A stretch of DNA of 64,000 bases from Agarophyton chilense (taxonomy: Eukaryota; Rhodophyta; Florideophyceae; Gracilariales; Gracilariaceae): assembly GCA_030374765.1 (NCBI GenBank), contig JARGXX010000001.1:2046001-2110000 (forward strand), given 5' to 3'. The notes under the pieces were generated by a model, which saw nothing but the letters and a program-made list of their open reading frames with translations, was not told the DNA's origin and searched no databases. The position numbers were made by a program, and so were the translations under genes. Position 1 is the stretch's first letter. Every line of letters begins with the position of its first letter. Shown one piece after another: positions 1-10,161 of this stretch.

Positions 1-820
1 TTATGATACAGGCATACTTGTTGTAAAATCGATCTTCTGCCAAGCGCATAAACGCTGCATCTTTCTCAACCAAGAGAATAAATTCCGCGTCGCTTTCAAT
101 ATCGGTAATTCTCTCGATGTATGGGGGAATGGCTTTTCCTCCCACACCCATTCTAGTACAATCTATCAAGTCACCAGCCTCACGAAATTGAACACGTCCT
201 ATTACAATACCTTTTTCGGAAGCCACAACTGACAAACTGGTTCTTGTACATCCAAGCATACATGCCACATCATTCAGCACATCATCACTATCATTCTGTG
301 TCTTAAACAACTTGACATCTGTGTAATATAAATCACGCTTTGTGGTATGAATTCCCTTTTGGCATAATTCCCATACAAGTCTCATGATTCTTGTTATGAT
401 CGCGGTCTTTCTAACGCTTGAAGTACTTGCAAAAGATCTTATTGTTGTTTTATCTTTCAAAACAATCCGATCAAGTTCGGCAACATAAAGTTGATTGCTG
501 GCTGATCTCGTTGGAAGGACGTAATTGAACCCATGACCTTCCAGTATTGACCTCGCGATACGTGCCATGGCTTCTTCTATTCGACGGCGTACATTATCCC
601 CGGCCAGTTCGAGTACCTCTTTCAACACTCCTGTCAACTTCATGTCGGACAACGTAACCCGCGTTTGTTGTTGCTGTCGCATAGAATCTCGTAGATGTAG
701 AACGGGCCGCATCACTTCAGTCGTGGGTGGCACATTGGAATTAGACGTTTTTCTCTTGGCGATTCTTCCCCTCGCAGTGGCGCCTTTCTTTCGGTTCGAG
801 CCTGGCGTTGTCGGTGACAT
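1..820 (-). CDS. TOP6A: DNA topoisomerase VI subunit A / SPO11-3-like, partial (3' end beyond window)
   Basis: The minus strand is open from an ATG at 820-818 to the window edge, giving 273 residues with the C-terminus cut off. The catalytic winged-helix motif [13 protein letters not shown], with the nucleophilic tyrosine, lies near residue 165. The protein then reads [12 protein letters not shown] and enters the Toprim fold with [20 protein letters not shown] at the edge. This order (Spo11/TP6A_N, then Toprim) belongs to the A subunit of type IIB topoisomerases. The GVGGKAIPP and [10 protein letters not shown] wording resembles the plant SPO11-3/RHL2 branch, which works with TOP6B in endoreduplication, more than meiotic SPO11-1/-2. 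The N-terminus is basic and Ser/Thr-rich. Family assignment is firm; the paralogue call is inference. It diverges from sufD across about 316 bp. Confidence 0.87.
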   Translation of the reverse strand, partial: MSPTTPGSNRKKGATARGRIAKRKTSNSNVPPTTEVMRPVLHLRDSMRQQQQTRVTLSDMKLTGVLKEVLELAGDNVRRRIEEAMARIARSILEGHGFNYVLPTRSASNQLYVAELDRIVLKDKTTIRSFASTSSVRKTAIITRIMRLVWELCQKGIHTTKRDLYYTDVKLFKTQNDSDDVLNDVACMLGCTRTSLSVVASEKGIVIGRVQFREAGDLIDCTRMGVGGKAIPPYIERITDIESDAEFILLVEKDAAFMRLAEDRFYNKYACII

Positions 821-1136
821 GGTGGGTCTGAGAAACGGTTTCGGGAGAGCTACCTGCTGATCAAGAACACGAACTGCTTTCTATTCGAAGAAAGTAATTG
901 TGTTTGAAAACTCGCGCCATTGTGAATTATCTTCCCCATCTTACAGTTACATTACAGATTTAAACGCTTGGGAACGTCCTGCAGGCCCTGGGCGTCTCCA
1001 TCACAATCTCGCGGACTTCTCCTTCAGATCACCGCTGGTCTTTACTCATCGGCCGCTGCTCTCTAGCGTTGGCATTGCAAGGAACCCTCATCTCATCAGT
1101 CCCTCTCATTCGCTTTACTATCTCCTATCCACCGCG
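821..1136. promoter_or_regulatory. Divergent intergenic region between TOP6A and sufD
   Basis: These 316 bases separate two genes that point away from each other, so both promoters must lie here. The sufD frame stays open back to 900 but with no ATG before 1137, so I treat that stretch as leader. No clear TATA box or repeat is visible. Confidence 0.5.
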
Positions 1137-2762
1137 ATGAAATCGCTGCATTTTCGACATCGCACAGCCTTTCTCACATCGTTTCCACTATCAGCCTCAA
1201 CATTTCATCGCACCGCAAGCCAGGGTACCATTCCTCAAACCTCAAGAACCCCAAAAGCGTCTCATGTGTACATGAACAGTTTTCCACCCGATACAGAATC
1301 CAAACTTCCACAACCAAAGATCCCAACGACTCCCATTGATCCTACATTGGGTGCGCAAACAGTTGTCACACAAGCCCTGTCCATCGATCCCGAGGAGGAA
1401 ACCACGTGGTTTGAGAGTATTCTTGCTTCGAAGCAGTCACTTACTCAAAATCATCCTTTGAAAACATTAAGAGAAAATGCCGGTAGAGACGTGCATGATT
1501 TGGTGATTCCTGGGAAGAAGATTGAATCTTGGAGATTTACAAACCTAGCAACTGTGTACGCTTCTCGTTACGTTCCCTTTTCCATTGCTCATCACGATTC
1601 TTTTGGAGTTTCTGATATCAGGCGTTATGTTCCAGATACTGCCGGTATTGTACTGGTTTTTATTGATGGCGTTTACAATGAAAGATTATCGCTTCTCAAC
1701 GATGACTCTGGAAAGGAGTGGTTAGCAGAAGGTGGTTATTTTGGATCTATTCTAAACTACAAGGGAGATATTTCTCGTGTGACACAAATGCTGATGGACG
1801 CGGAACTGGGTACGAAAGAAGGAGGCATGTTTCCCACGATTGGTAATTGTATTTGCAACGATGCTGCCATTTTACACATTCCTGCCAACTTTTCTATATC
1901 TCGACCGGTCGCCGTTCTTAATCTGTATTCTGGTGGCCCTCAAGAAGGCCTATCTGTGGCGTGTGCTCCACGCCTAGCTGTTGTTGCGGAAACCCGTTCC
2001 AAACTTGTGTTGTTAGAGTCTCATGGTGCTTTGAGTGATTCTTACAGCCTTGCTTTGCCAGGAACCGCCGTCTATGCGGATCCTAATGCGTCGGTTCATC
2101 ACTATCTCATCAACGATTTAGGTCCTTGCGCACAATTGATTTCAAACGTTCATGCTAACATTTTCAGTGGTGCATCGTATGAAATACGCCACGTGGGAAT
2201 AGGCGGTGCGCTAGGGAGGTACACGCTTGGAATGGACTTGAAGGGACCTGAAGCAAACGTCATTTGTCATGGTGCGAGTATATCTACAGATGAACAAGTG
2301 ATGGATGTACACTCAAGAATCAATCATGATTCTCAAAGTTGCACTTCAAATCAACTGCAAAAGAACATAGCTGCAGATCGATCGCGAGCTATCTTCAACG
2401 GAAAAATCATTGTTACAAGGAATGGTGACAAGACTGATTCCGAACAACTGTGCAAATCGCTTCTCCTATCCAAAAGAGCTGGAATCGATGCTATGCCAGT
2501 TCTCGAAATCGCAACCGATGACGTTAAATGCTCTCATGGTGCAACAGTCGCGGATCTGGAGGAAGATGAACTGTTTTATTGTCAGAGCAGAGGCCTTTCT
2601 TTGCCGCAGGCACAGTTTTTGCTTGTAGCTGGCTTCGCAAGAGACGTTCTTGGTGATTGCCCGTTTCCAACCGTCCTTGAGCAACTTAATGCGAAGGTCG
2701 ACTTGCTATCCAACACTCGATTGGAACGGGACACAGATTTTTCTCTACTAAGTTCAATTTAG
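1137..2762 (+). CDS. sufD: SufD, Fe-S cluster assembly scaffold subunit (plastid SUF system)
   Basis: 541 residues from the first in-frame ATG at 1137. The residue 100-541 region is a SufB/SufD beta-helix protein. The family signature near the C-terminus is intact: MPVLEIATDDVKCSHGATV followed by DEDELFYCQSRGL, including the Cys and His used at the SufB-SufD interface. SufD joins SufB and the SufC ATPase in the SufBC2D scaffold that builds Fe-S clusters in plastids. The first roughly 60 residues are rich in Ser, Thr, Arg and Phe and contain TAFLTSF, fitting a transit peptide. SufB is plastid-encoded in many red algae while SufD is nuclear, consistent with this copy. No intron is seen. Confidence 0.93.
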   Translation: MKSLHFRHRTAFLTSFPLSASTFHRTASQGTIPQTSRTPKASHVYMNSFPPDTESKLPQPKIPTTPIDPTLGAQTVVTQALSIDPEEETTWFESILASKQSLTQNHPLKTLRENAGRDVHDLVIPGKKIESWRFTNLATVYASRYVPFSIAHHDSFGVSDIRRYVPDTAGIVLVFIDGVYNERLSLLNDDSGKEWLAEGGYFGSILNYKGDISRVTQMLMDAELGTKEGGMFPTIGNCICNDAAILHIPANFSISRPVAVLNLYSGGPQEGLSVACAPRLAVVAETRSKLVLLESHGALSDSYSLALPGTAVYADPNASVHHYLINDLGPCAQLISNVHANIFSGASYEIRHVGIGGALGRYTLGMDLKGPEANVICHGASISTDEQVMDVHSRINHDSQSCTSNQLQKNIAADRSRAIFNGKIIVTRNGDKTDSEQLCKSLLLSKRAGIDAMPVLEIATDDVKCSHGATVADLEEDELFYCQSRGLSLPQAQFLLVAGFARDVLGDCPFPTVLEQLNAKVDLLSNTRLERDTDFSLLSSI

Positions 2763-3521
2763 GTGTAGATATCTAACTTCCTGCGATCACAAATCTTCTT
2801 TTTGCCCTGACTATTTTAGTTGAAGAAAAACCATGCCTTGATTTGCTTGTTGATAAAAGACTCGCCACGATGCAAGCATTTGACGAATTACTTGTCTCAT
2901 CTGCGCGATTAAATGAAGTGAACGTTTTATTGAGAAGTCATGTAACATTCTCTAGCGCGAGCTCAAAATCTGCGAGAAGTGCGCGATGCAGAGCATTGCT
3001 TTCTTTGAGACTCGAGTGAGAACGGGCGTGAACCGTGTCGTACACGTGCATTGAGAAGTGGCGGGGGCTTGGCTTCTCATTTGGCTGACTCGCTGAGCTT
3101 TTCAACACAATTTGTTGATCGTAGAATAGCCTTCTTACAACGAAAGCGCGAGGGCATCGGCACAGATGATGTAGGTGAGACAAGCCCTTCCAAGACAACA
3201 AGCGACAACCTGTTGTTTGGCCTCTCCCTTCACTGCCACATCACGAGTTGTCGTGTCGCAAGATAGATAGAGCTGTCACTCGCGCAAGAGAAGAATAGTT
3301 CAAAACTCTGAACGTTTAGGTATACTAGACACTACGTTTTATCATACAGCAAAGGGAGAAAGAGAAGAATTCACATTCACAATTCTCTCAAGGGTGTCTG
3401 GTCCACATTAGTTTCTGTTAAAACAGACTGTTAAACTATAGTAAGCGAAACAAACAGATGCAAGTATCACCACTGCTCTTGATCGTCACACAGTCAAAGC
3501 CTGACACACTTTGCACAAAGA
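2763..3521. other. Intergenic region, sufD to MYB gene (convergent)
   Basis: About 760 bases between the 3' ends of two convergent genes. Only short open frames without family resemblance or codon-like composition are present. I see no RNA gene or repeat. Confidence 0.4.
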
Positions 3522-4697
3522 TCATGAGACGGTCTGCTGTACAGATTGCTGCAGCTGCTGTCGATAAGTATCCAACAACTGCTGTCTAAATGTAGTGTTC
3601 GCTATATTGAGCTCCAAGTTTGAAACAAGCAGCTTGATAACCTCCCTGTCCAAGGGCGACATTTTCTGCTCTTTAACAATAGAAACAACGTCATACTCTT
3701 TTTGCGGGTCAAACATCCTGGCAAAGAAGGAGTAGATATTGGCAAAGTTTGGTGACGGGCTTTGCAGACCACTAGGAGCAACAGGTGCCGAAGAAGTGTG
3801 TGGGGAGGTGACCGTCTTCTCAACTTTTGCGACCTTGAACGCGGGACTGGCGTCTACGCCTCGCAAAAGGGACGGTGAGGATGTGGATCGTTTTGCACCT
3901 CTGCTAGAAAAATCAGGAGTGGAAGTACGAGCGCTTCTCGAGCGTCTCTGCGGCGAATGATGAACGTTTCGAAGGTGTGCAGTGTGCTGAGAAGCGGCCA
4001 TGGCGGCAGCAATGGCATGAGGATTCATCTGATACGGAGAGTATGGGTAGGTGGCAGCAACTTGCATGGCATACGATGCAAGATTTGGGGAGCGTACCAA
4101 GGCAGGATGCGTGTACAAGGCGGGGCTTTGTGCGGCGCTACCAGGCTTGGATAGGACCGGAGATCGCACGGCGGCAGCGGCGGCGACAGCAGCAGCTGCT
4201 GCTGCAGCGGAGTTGGAGGTGGAATTCTTTCGTTTCGGGCGCGGCGGCGGGACATGTTCGCCAGTGTTGTTCTTCTGCACCTTGAGAAAGTACTTTTGGG
4301 CATGGGAGCGAATCTGAATCACGTTCTTGGTCTTGACGTGCTGCTCGATAAGCTTCCAATTGCGGCCATGTTTCTTGAGGGCGTCGACGAAGGACTGGTG
4401 CTCCTCGGCGGTCCAACTCTCGCGGTTCTTGGTGATGACGTAGGGTTTGCGCGGCTTCTTGGTGGGGATGGGGTATTGAACGAAGGGTGGGCTGGCACCG
4501 ATGGCTGCGGCATGCAGATGAGGAGAAACGGCGAGGGCGTGGGGGGGAGCAAGGGGGAAATGCTGCGCGTGCAAGGCGGAGGTGAGCGTGGGTGACATGG
4601 AGAGAGGCGGGCGGGTGAGCGGCTGCGTGGCTACCGGCATGGGACTGGACGGAACGGGGAGGGGGTGGAGATGCGGGGGGAGATTATTGGCACCCAT
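3522..4697 (-). CDS. SHAQKYF-class single-repeat MYB factor with LCL domain (REVEILLE8-like)
   Basis: 391 residues from ATG 4697. A single MYB-like repeat occupies about residues 93-141 ([18 protein letters not shown] through [12 protein letters not shown]), the class that includes plant CCA1, LHY and REVEILLE proteins, which bind evening-element DNA. A poly-alanine run (about 164-176) follows. Near the C-terminus, about 315-375, the segment beginning [14 protein letters not shown] and continuing [20 protein letters not shown] matches the LCL domain of the RVE4/6/8 branch, where it recruits co-activators. Having both parts supports the RVE8-type call over other SHAQKYF proteins. Basic patches after the MYB repeat (PRPKRK) could be a nuclear signal. 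A role in rhythmic or light-linked transcription is inference from plants. GC content is high over the 5' half. Confidence 0.85.
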   Translation of the reverse strand: MGANNLPPHLHPLPVPSSPMPVATQPLTRPPLSMSPTLTSALHAQHFPLAPPHALAVSPHLHAAAIGASPPFVQYPIPTKKPRKPYVITKNRESWTAEEHQSFVDALKKHGRNWKLIEQHVKTKNVIQIRSHAQKYFLKVQKNNTGEHVPPPRPKRKNSTSNSAAAAAAAVAAAAAVRSPVLSKPGSAAQSPALYTHPALVRSPNLASYAMQVAATYPYSPYQMNPHAIAAAMAASQHTAHLRNVHHSPQRRSRSARTSTPDFSSRGAKRSTSSPSLLRGVDASPAFKVAKVEKTVTSPHTSSAPVAPSGLQSPSPNFANIYSFFARMFDPQKEYDVVSIVKEQKMSPLDREVIKLLVSNLELNIANTTFRQQLLDTYRQQLQQSVQQTVS

Positions 4698-5364
4698 TGG
4701 GTAGATCTGCGATGAAGAATTGCTCTACGCGCGCGCGTTGTGTCTCTGAGTTGAGGGAAACGGCATGTGTGTGCATGGAGAATGCATGCGGCGGTTCGGT
4801 ATTTGACGGCGCGCTACAGACGACATGAAGGGCGGGGCGACAGAAGATTTGCACGCGACCGGACACGCCTCAGCTACATGCGCTATGTGTGCCAGCGCGC
4901 GCGACAAGTGGACAGAGCGACGCTCGTGCGGTGCACGGCACGCGCAATGGGTGGCTGGCAGCGGCGCTGCGAAGCGCGTCGAGTGGCGTTGCCATTTCGG
5001 CGGTATTTCGGCGCGATTTGGTGCGCGCCTCTCCAGAGGGCGCTCGTTGGCGCGCGTGAAAGCGTTTCGACGCCAAAGGGCGCGTCGGTTCGCTTTGGTT
5101 GCGCGAGATTTACTCGCCAACCGGCACGCGCCTGCCTTGCTGGGTGGCTTGTTGTAGATATCGTCGTACGTATCTGCTGTTTTCCGCCGGAAATGTTTCG
5201 GTTTTGCCAAAAAACCGCCCGAAAGCCGATCAATCATCATTTGCAGGGAACAGGGAACAGGGAACAGAAATACCTTTCTTCTCTAATCTTCTCATTGCTG
5301 ATGAGCGTGACTCACCGTCGCCTAGCTCGTACATGCCACTCAACCCACTGAAACGCACCTGAAA
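4698..5364. promoter_or_regulatory. GC-rich divergent promoter region between MYB gene and OST1
   Basis: Two genes diverge from these 667 bases. The stretch is rich in GCGC and CGCG steps, so it shows long spurious open frames on both strands; these lack conserved domains and are not called. Three tandem copies of GGGAACA lie at about 5247-5268, about 100 bases before the OST1 start. Confidence 0.5.
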
Positions 5365-6789
5365 ATGACTTTGCTCGCCTCCATCCTGCTTTTGCAACTC
5401 TGCATCGCAGCATCCTTTGCCAATCTAGTCAACCAAAATGTCAAAACGGTCATCGATATCTCCTCACCAATCACCATAACAAAAACAACAATCACAATGA
5501 AAAACACCGGTTCCGAACCACAATCTACCTTCCAAGTGCTATTCCCACCAAAGCTATCACCACATCTCACCGATATCTGGCTCACCAAAAAAAGCACCTC
5601 TTCAAAACAGCTCTACGCCGCACTTGAGACCTCTGAAACTTCGCGCTTTTCCCATGTCTGCGCTGCTTGCAAAGCGTTGGATGTGCGATTCCCATCCCCT
5701 CTCCAGCCTGCTGAGAAGATTACTATCGAATTGCGCACCGATATAACACATGTTTTGCATCCAGTTCCGCATACCCTGGAAGGCTTTACCTCGCAGTATA
5801 TGAGATTTGGTGGTACTGCTTACTTTTATTCCCCGTACCAAACCGAATCAATGCGAACAGTTCTTATTTTGGGGTCGTCGGATATCAAGTCACGGTCTGG
5901 CTTCATTCAACCAGTCACAGAGAGCGGTAAGCGAATAGAGATGGGGCCGTACACCGACATACCCCCGTTCTCAACCTCTGATATTTCCGTGCGTTTCAAG
6001 AATGATCGAGGGTTTTTGGTAGCTGATCTTATGGAAAAGAGCTTCTATGTCAGTCATTGGGGTTCTATATCAGTTAAGGAAGAATATCGGCTGAGGAATG
6101 CAGCTGCGAGGCATCAAGGAGAATGGTCTCGTGTAGACCATAGCAATGGTTATCGATCGAGGTACGCTACTGCGCTAGGTGATACGTGGGCTAACCTACC
6201 TGCTGACGCAAATCATGTTGAATATAAGGACCTCGTGGGAAATGTTACCTCCTCTCGACTACAATCTGCGTCAAAAGGTAAACGAGCTCTGCAGTTAACG
6301 TTTCGATATCCCATGATGGGCGGTTGGAACAATCATTTTTGGATCACGTATCAGCTTTCGCATGACAAATACATCACATCCAATGTATCCGACCATCTTG
6401 TGCAACTTCCATTGTTCCCTTCTTTGAATATGGATTTGTATTGTGAAAAGCTTGTGGTCAAGATTTATTTACCGGATGGCGCTGGTGGCGAAAGCATTCT
6501 TGAACATCCTTCCTTGAGATTTGATGTGGATCGATCGACGGAATGGACCACTCTGAGCGTTCTCGGACGACCTACTTTGACGCTTAATTTGAATCGTATT
6601 CGGTCACAATCGAAGCACTCGCCTACTTTGAAGGTTGTTTATCGTTTCAATACCGTGCTTACTTGGGTTACTCCCCTGTTTGTCGGGGGTTTTGTTCTTG
6701 CTTTGCTGGCCGTTTGCATGGCGTTTGTTTGGAGTGGGGTTCTGACAGAGGATCAAGGGAACGAATTTAAGTCAAAAAAGTTACAATGA
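5365..6789 (+). CDS. OST1: Ribophorin I, oligosaccharyltransferase subunit OST1
   Basis: 474 residues, close to yeast Ost1p (about 476) and shorter than animal or plant ribophorin I (about 600). A signal peptide (about 1-19, MTLLASILLLQLCIAASFA) leads into a lumenal domain with family wording such as FRYPMMGGWNNHFWITYQL. One membrane span near 445-468 is followed by a short lysine-containing cytosolic tail. Ribophorin I is a non-catalytic subunit of the ER oligosaccharyltransferase that helps present substrates for N-glycosylation. The start is the only ATG that gives a clean signal peptide. Two other N-glycan genes, ALG9 and ALG6, lie further along in the window. Confidence 0.92.
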   Translation: MTLLASILLLQLCIAASFANLVNQNVKTVIDISSPITITKTTITMKNTGSEPQSTFQVLFPPKLSPHLTDIWLTKKSTSSKQLYAALETSETSRFSHVCAACKALDVRFPSPLQPAEKITIELRTDITHVLHPVPHTLEGFTSQYMRFGGTAYFYSPYQTESMRTVLILGSSDIKSRSGFIQPVTESGKRIEMGPYTDIPPFSTSDISVRFKNDRGFLVADLMEKSFYVSHWGSISVKEEYRLRNAAARHQGEWSRVDHSNGYRSRYATALGDTWANLPADANHVEYKDLVGNVTSSRLQSASKGKRALQLTFRYPMMGGWNNHFWITYQLSHDKYITSNVSDHLVQLPLFPSLNMDLYCEKLVVKIYLPDGAGGESILEHPSLRFDVDRSTEWTTLSVLGRPTLTLNLNRIRSQSKHSPTLKVVYRFNTVLTWVTPLFVGGFVLALLAVCMAFVWSGVLTEDQGNEFKSKKLQ

Positions 6790-7167
6790 CCACCATGGGT
6801 CAAGGTTTGGGTGGAACGAGGTTGTGGATTTCGCCACTGGGAGACCTTAGCCCCCCGTGACTTTCGAATGTATAAAAACGCATGAGAGTGTGGCGGCGTT
6901 GTGATCGTGATTTGGCGGAAGCGTGTAGACCAGGGTTCACTGGAATATTGGACTGCACGCAGAGACGCGTGTATGCGGATTGACGTGGGAGCAACGTACG
7001 CCACAAAGTGTGAGTCTGCGCATTGTGACGCAGCTCCATTCTTCTTTTCTACTAGCTGCTGTATACATTTTACTAGGTGTTACGTTCCGAGTGTCAAGAG
7101 TTCATGTAAGACAACGATTAGCATTGCTTGCAACTACACTGCGAAACTAATTGTGATCTAAGAACAA
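6790..7167. other. Intergenic region, OST1 to TEL2-like gene (convergent)
   Basis: 378 bases between convergent 3' ends. Nothing recognisable beyond short chance frames. Confidence 0.4.
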
Positions 7168-9912
7168 CTACTTTACAAAGGCTTCCACACGCTGACTCCA
7201 CTTCCGCAACGTGAGCGCGGCAAACCGTCTCACGCCAATATCGGCATCCCCCTCAGCTGCGCGCTGTAGCCATTCAAACGCTTCTCTGCCGATATCTACA
7301 ACCTCATCATAGTCCGGTAAGATGATCACGTCACTAGCGCCTCCCAGCAATATTTCCCTCACCTCTCGATCGCCCATTCCTCCTATCACAATAGAAAGAG
7401 CCAGAGCGAGCGCACGGCGCACAGCGCCATCAGCTTTGAGTTTCATCACTCGCCGCATAGCAATTTCGATCACAACAAAACGCATCTCTGAGCCTTGAGC
7501 GCCTGACCCTCCGTAACATCCTAGTGTTGCCAACGTGAGGATACCCTGTGCCCATAGTTCTATGTCCCTCCCTTCTATTTGAACGAAGCTTGCGCCCCCA
7601 CCTTCACAAAGTCTGCTCGCTAAAATATGAAATACTTTGGCTACCCCATCAATGTCCCAGGTAAGGCTGTGTGATGCCTGAGTCAACTCTTCCTGCCTGG
7701 CCCTCCATTTGCTCAATGAATGCTTTAAAACTTTTGTCGTCTCTCCAAAGTACGCTACTTCCTTTCCTTCGCTGCTGTCTTTCTGACCAGAGTTTCTTAC
7801 TGTCTGGCCAAAAACCCTTTCATGAGCAGAGCGAACGGCTTTGGCCAAAACGCCCAAAGCCTCCAAACGATGTTGCATGTCACTCATTTTCCCGCAGATG
7901 ACACGTTCCACAAGAGCAGAACCACATGAACCGATGTCCATTTGCACAACCTTGTGAAGTGCTTCGCCTCGCGCTGCGGACAGGTCTGGTACATCAACAT
8001 CGGGATAACGTTCTGGATCGATCCGCACAAGTTCCAGGCACAGTTCTACAGCCGCAGATCGCAAGGTACCGTGCGTTATGAAGTTTGATTCAGCTCGAGA
8101 GGCCAGCGTTCGCAACGCTGCTGCTGCGACACTCGCGTCGACGATGGTGCTTCCCCCGTCGGACTTATTCACTTCAATCAGCAGTCCTAACAGCCTAGGT
8201 ACGGACATGGGCGCCGATAACTTCTTCCTAAGTTCAATGTAGTCTTTTTTTAGAGCCCTTTTGCCATACAACGCGTTGTCTTCATCCTCTGATGAACTCG
8301 ACCTCGAATACGATTCTATGCTGCTCCAATCGTCTTCTTGCTGCCACTCTTCATGCTGATTTGATTGCGGCCAGATAAGACATTTCGTACAGCTGGGTTT
8401 TCTGTTTGTTGGAAGACTGGCTGTCACTAGCGACCTGGCACCAAGTTTCATCGTGTCGTCCTCCATTTTTCCTCCTGATGATAGAGATTTCTTCACAACA
8501 TCGATTTCCTTTTGGGTTGGTTCGTTTTCTTCACCAAATTCTCGTTGTTCATCTTCCAAGTCCGAAATATCCTGTCCGACTTGTTCTGCTAGTTCAGAAA
8601 AGTCTGTATCGCCACCGTCTTCCAAGCTCTCGTCTCCAATCGTTTTCTTCTCCATTCTCCGAATACTGGCAGAACCCTCTCTTTCGAAGTTTAAAACTTT
8701 TTTGTCTTTGCAAAACCTTGATGATGCTTCTCCAATGACCATTCCATGGCGTCGAGTCCTAACATCATTTGCGCCTAATCTTACATGTACACCATCCACC
8801 AGAATCATCATTACAGAATTCGAGATAGAACTAGTGTTCGAATGTAGTCTTGCAAAGTACTTCAAGTAGCACAAGACAGTTCGAGTCACTTGCCGTTGCA
8901 TGGCAATATTCTCAGCTGATGCAAACATTTCGCCACTCCATATTTCTGACGCTGTTATTAACGCATCTTCTGCTGTTTCTATCTCACACCCATATACAAC
9001 AGCTCGAACTAGACGTCTGATGGATTTCTTCGGCCTCTTGAAAACCGGTTGTTGAAATGGAAGGACATGGATGCAACTGTTCCGAGCAACTGGATTTCGG
9101 GAAAGCAACTTGCAGATGCAGTCGTGAATTTCTTTCTCTTCTCGACCGGTCTCGATTCTTTGATTTAACAATGCCCACGTGAGAGATGAAATGGATCGAT
9201 GGGGCGCGAACGATATCAGCTGCAAAAGCTTTTCCATGTCCCCGATAAGAAAAGAGCGATGCACTAAAGTTTCCGCGTGTTTCATTGTTACCATCCGCGC
9301 AACCAACTCCTTGAGCACGCTGTCTCGCGTAATATCTGACGTTGAAGGCTGGTTGAATATGGCTTCTGCTATTGTTCCAAAATACTCTTTCTCATCAATC
9401 AAATCCTCCTTTTTGTATTCTGTCATTGAGTTGCTCATCAGAACATTAGTGACTCGCGAAGGAAGATGAAGAAGATAACTCACTAGTTTCGAGCCTGATG
9501 CCCTTGAAAGAACCTCTGTCAACCGAGAAACCCCTCCAGTTCTCTCAGTCACAAACAAGATCAGAATACGTGCAACGATTTCGCCAACATCAGAATTAAC
9601 ATCAAGTGCCCCGCACAATTCACGAAACGCAATGGCATGATTTCCCTTAAGGAAGAAGTCTTCGAACATCATCCACACATTATTTCCAAATGGTGGTGAA
9701 CTATGAAGCAAGCAAGGGCAAACCTTGTCTAATAAAGCTTGGCTCACTTGAGAATACACATCAGGAGCAGATGATATTCTCGGGACTTCTGCACTGACTT
9801 TCGATAGGACATGGATAATTTGGTCATTAGTGGCATTTGGGCTCAATTCTACTAACAGCCGTTCGACTTCACTTTCACGCCAACCTGTTCTGGCTTCCGA
9901 AAAGCTTGTCAT
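7168..9912 (-). CDS. TEL2/TELO2-like protein (TTT co-chaperone complex)
   Basis: 914 residues, alpha-helical throughout, with an acidic linker near 440-580 (SDLEDEQREFGEENEP; later SSSEDEDN). The stretch LVDGVHVRLGANDVRTRRHGM followed by VIGEASSRF resembles the conserved Tel2 block in which a short HEAT-like region ends in R-R-x-G-M-x-V-[AG]-E. Family Tel2 proteins also have an acidic Ser-rich linker that CK2 phosphorylates and that binds the R2TP/Hsp90 complex; the Ser/Asp/Glu-rich linker here fits that. Tel2, Tti1 and Tti2 mature and stabilise the PIKK kinases (TOR, ATM, ATR). The rest of the protein is diverged, and another HEAT protein such as a condensin subunit cannot be excluded. Start at ATG 9912. 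Confidence 0.68.
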   Translation of the reverse strand: MTSFSEARTGWRESEVERLLVELSPNATNDQIIHVLSKVSAEVPRISSAPDVYSQVSQALLDKVCPCLLHSSPPFGNNVWMMFEDFFLKGNHAIAFRELCGALDVNSDVGEIVARILILFVTERTGGVSRLTEVLSRASGSKLVSYLLHLPSRVTNVLMSNSMTEYKKEDLIDEKEYFGTIAEAIFNQPSTSDITRDSVLKELVARMVTMKHAETLVHRSFLIGDMEKLLQLISFAPHRSISSLTWALLNQRIETGREEKEIHDCICKLLSRNPVARNSCIHVLPFQQPVFKRPKKSIRRLVRAVVYGCEIETAEDALITASEIWSGEMFASAENIAMQRQVTRTVLCYLKYFARLHSNTSSISNSVMMILVDGVHVRLGANDVRTRRHGMVIGEASSRFCKDKKVLNFEREGSASIRRMEKKTIGDESLEDGGDTDFSELAEQVGQDISDLEDEQREFGEENEPTQKEIDVVKKSLSSGGKMEDDTMKLGARSLVTASLPTNRKPSCTKCLIWPQSNQHEEWQQEDDWSSIESYSRSSSSEDEDNALYGKRALKKDYIELRKKLSAPMSVPRLLGLLIEVNKSDGGSTIVDASVAAAALRTLASRAESNFITHGTLRSAAVELCLELVRIDPERYPDVDVPDLSAARGEALHKVVQMDIGSCGSALVERVICGKMSDMQHRLEALGVLAKAVRSAHERVFGQTVRNSGQKDSSEGKEVAYFGETTKVLKHSLSKWRARQEELTQASHSLTWDIDGVAKVFHILASRLCEGGGASFVQIEGRDIELWAQGILTLATLGCYGGSGAQGSEMRFVVIEIAMRRVMKLKADGAVRRALALALSIVIGGMGDREVREILLGGASDVIILPDYDEVVDIGREAFEWLQRAAEGDADIGVRRFAALTLRKWSQRVEAFVK

Positions 9913-10161
9913 TGATTTCTTCCGGAATGGGGATGCAAATTATATTACAAGGGGAATAAGATCAACGATAGCTGGAACTGCCGTTTCTTCAAAAACGTGC
10001 TGCTAATTTTCATTTCCAACGCTCGAGCACCACGAACTTCCAGCGTGTTCCTTGCTCTCACCACGAATGATGCACTGTGAAGATTTCGCCCGCCATCGTC
10101 AACGAGCGCAATCGTCGTGCTCGGCATCCGCAAATAAAACGCTGCGGTGAAGAATAGAATA
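9913..10161. promoter_or_regulatory. Divergent promoter region between TEL2-like and FemAB-like genes
   Basis: 249 bases shared by two genes pointing apart. No TATA box or repeat stands out. Confidence 0.4.

Noticed and set aside
4725-5362. Several overlapping long open frames on both strands between the MYB and OST1 genes
   Set aside because: They arise from high GC content, overlap each other in several frames and show no domain or protein-like composition.
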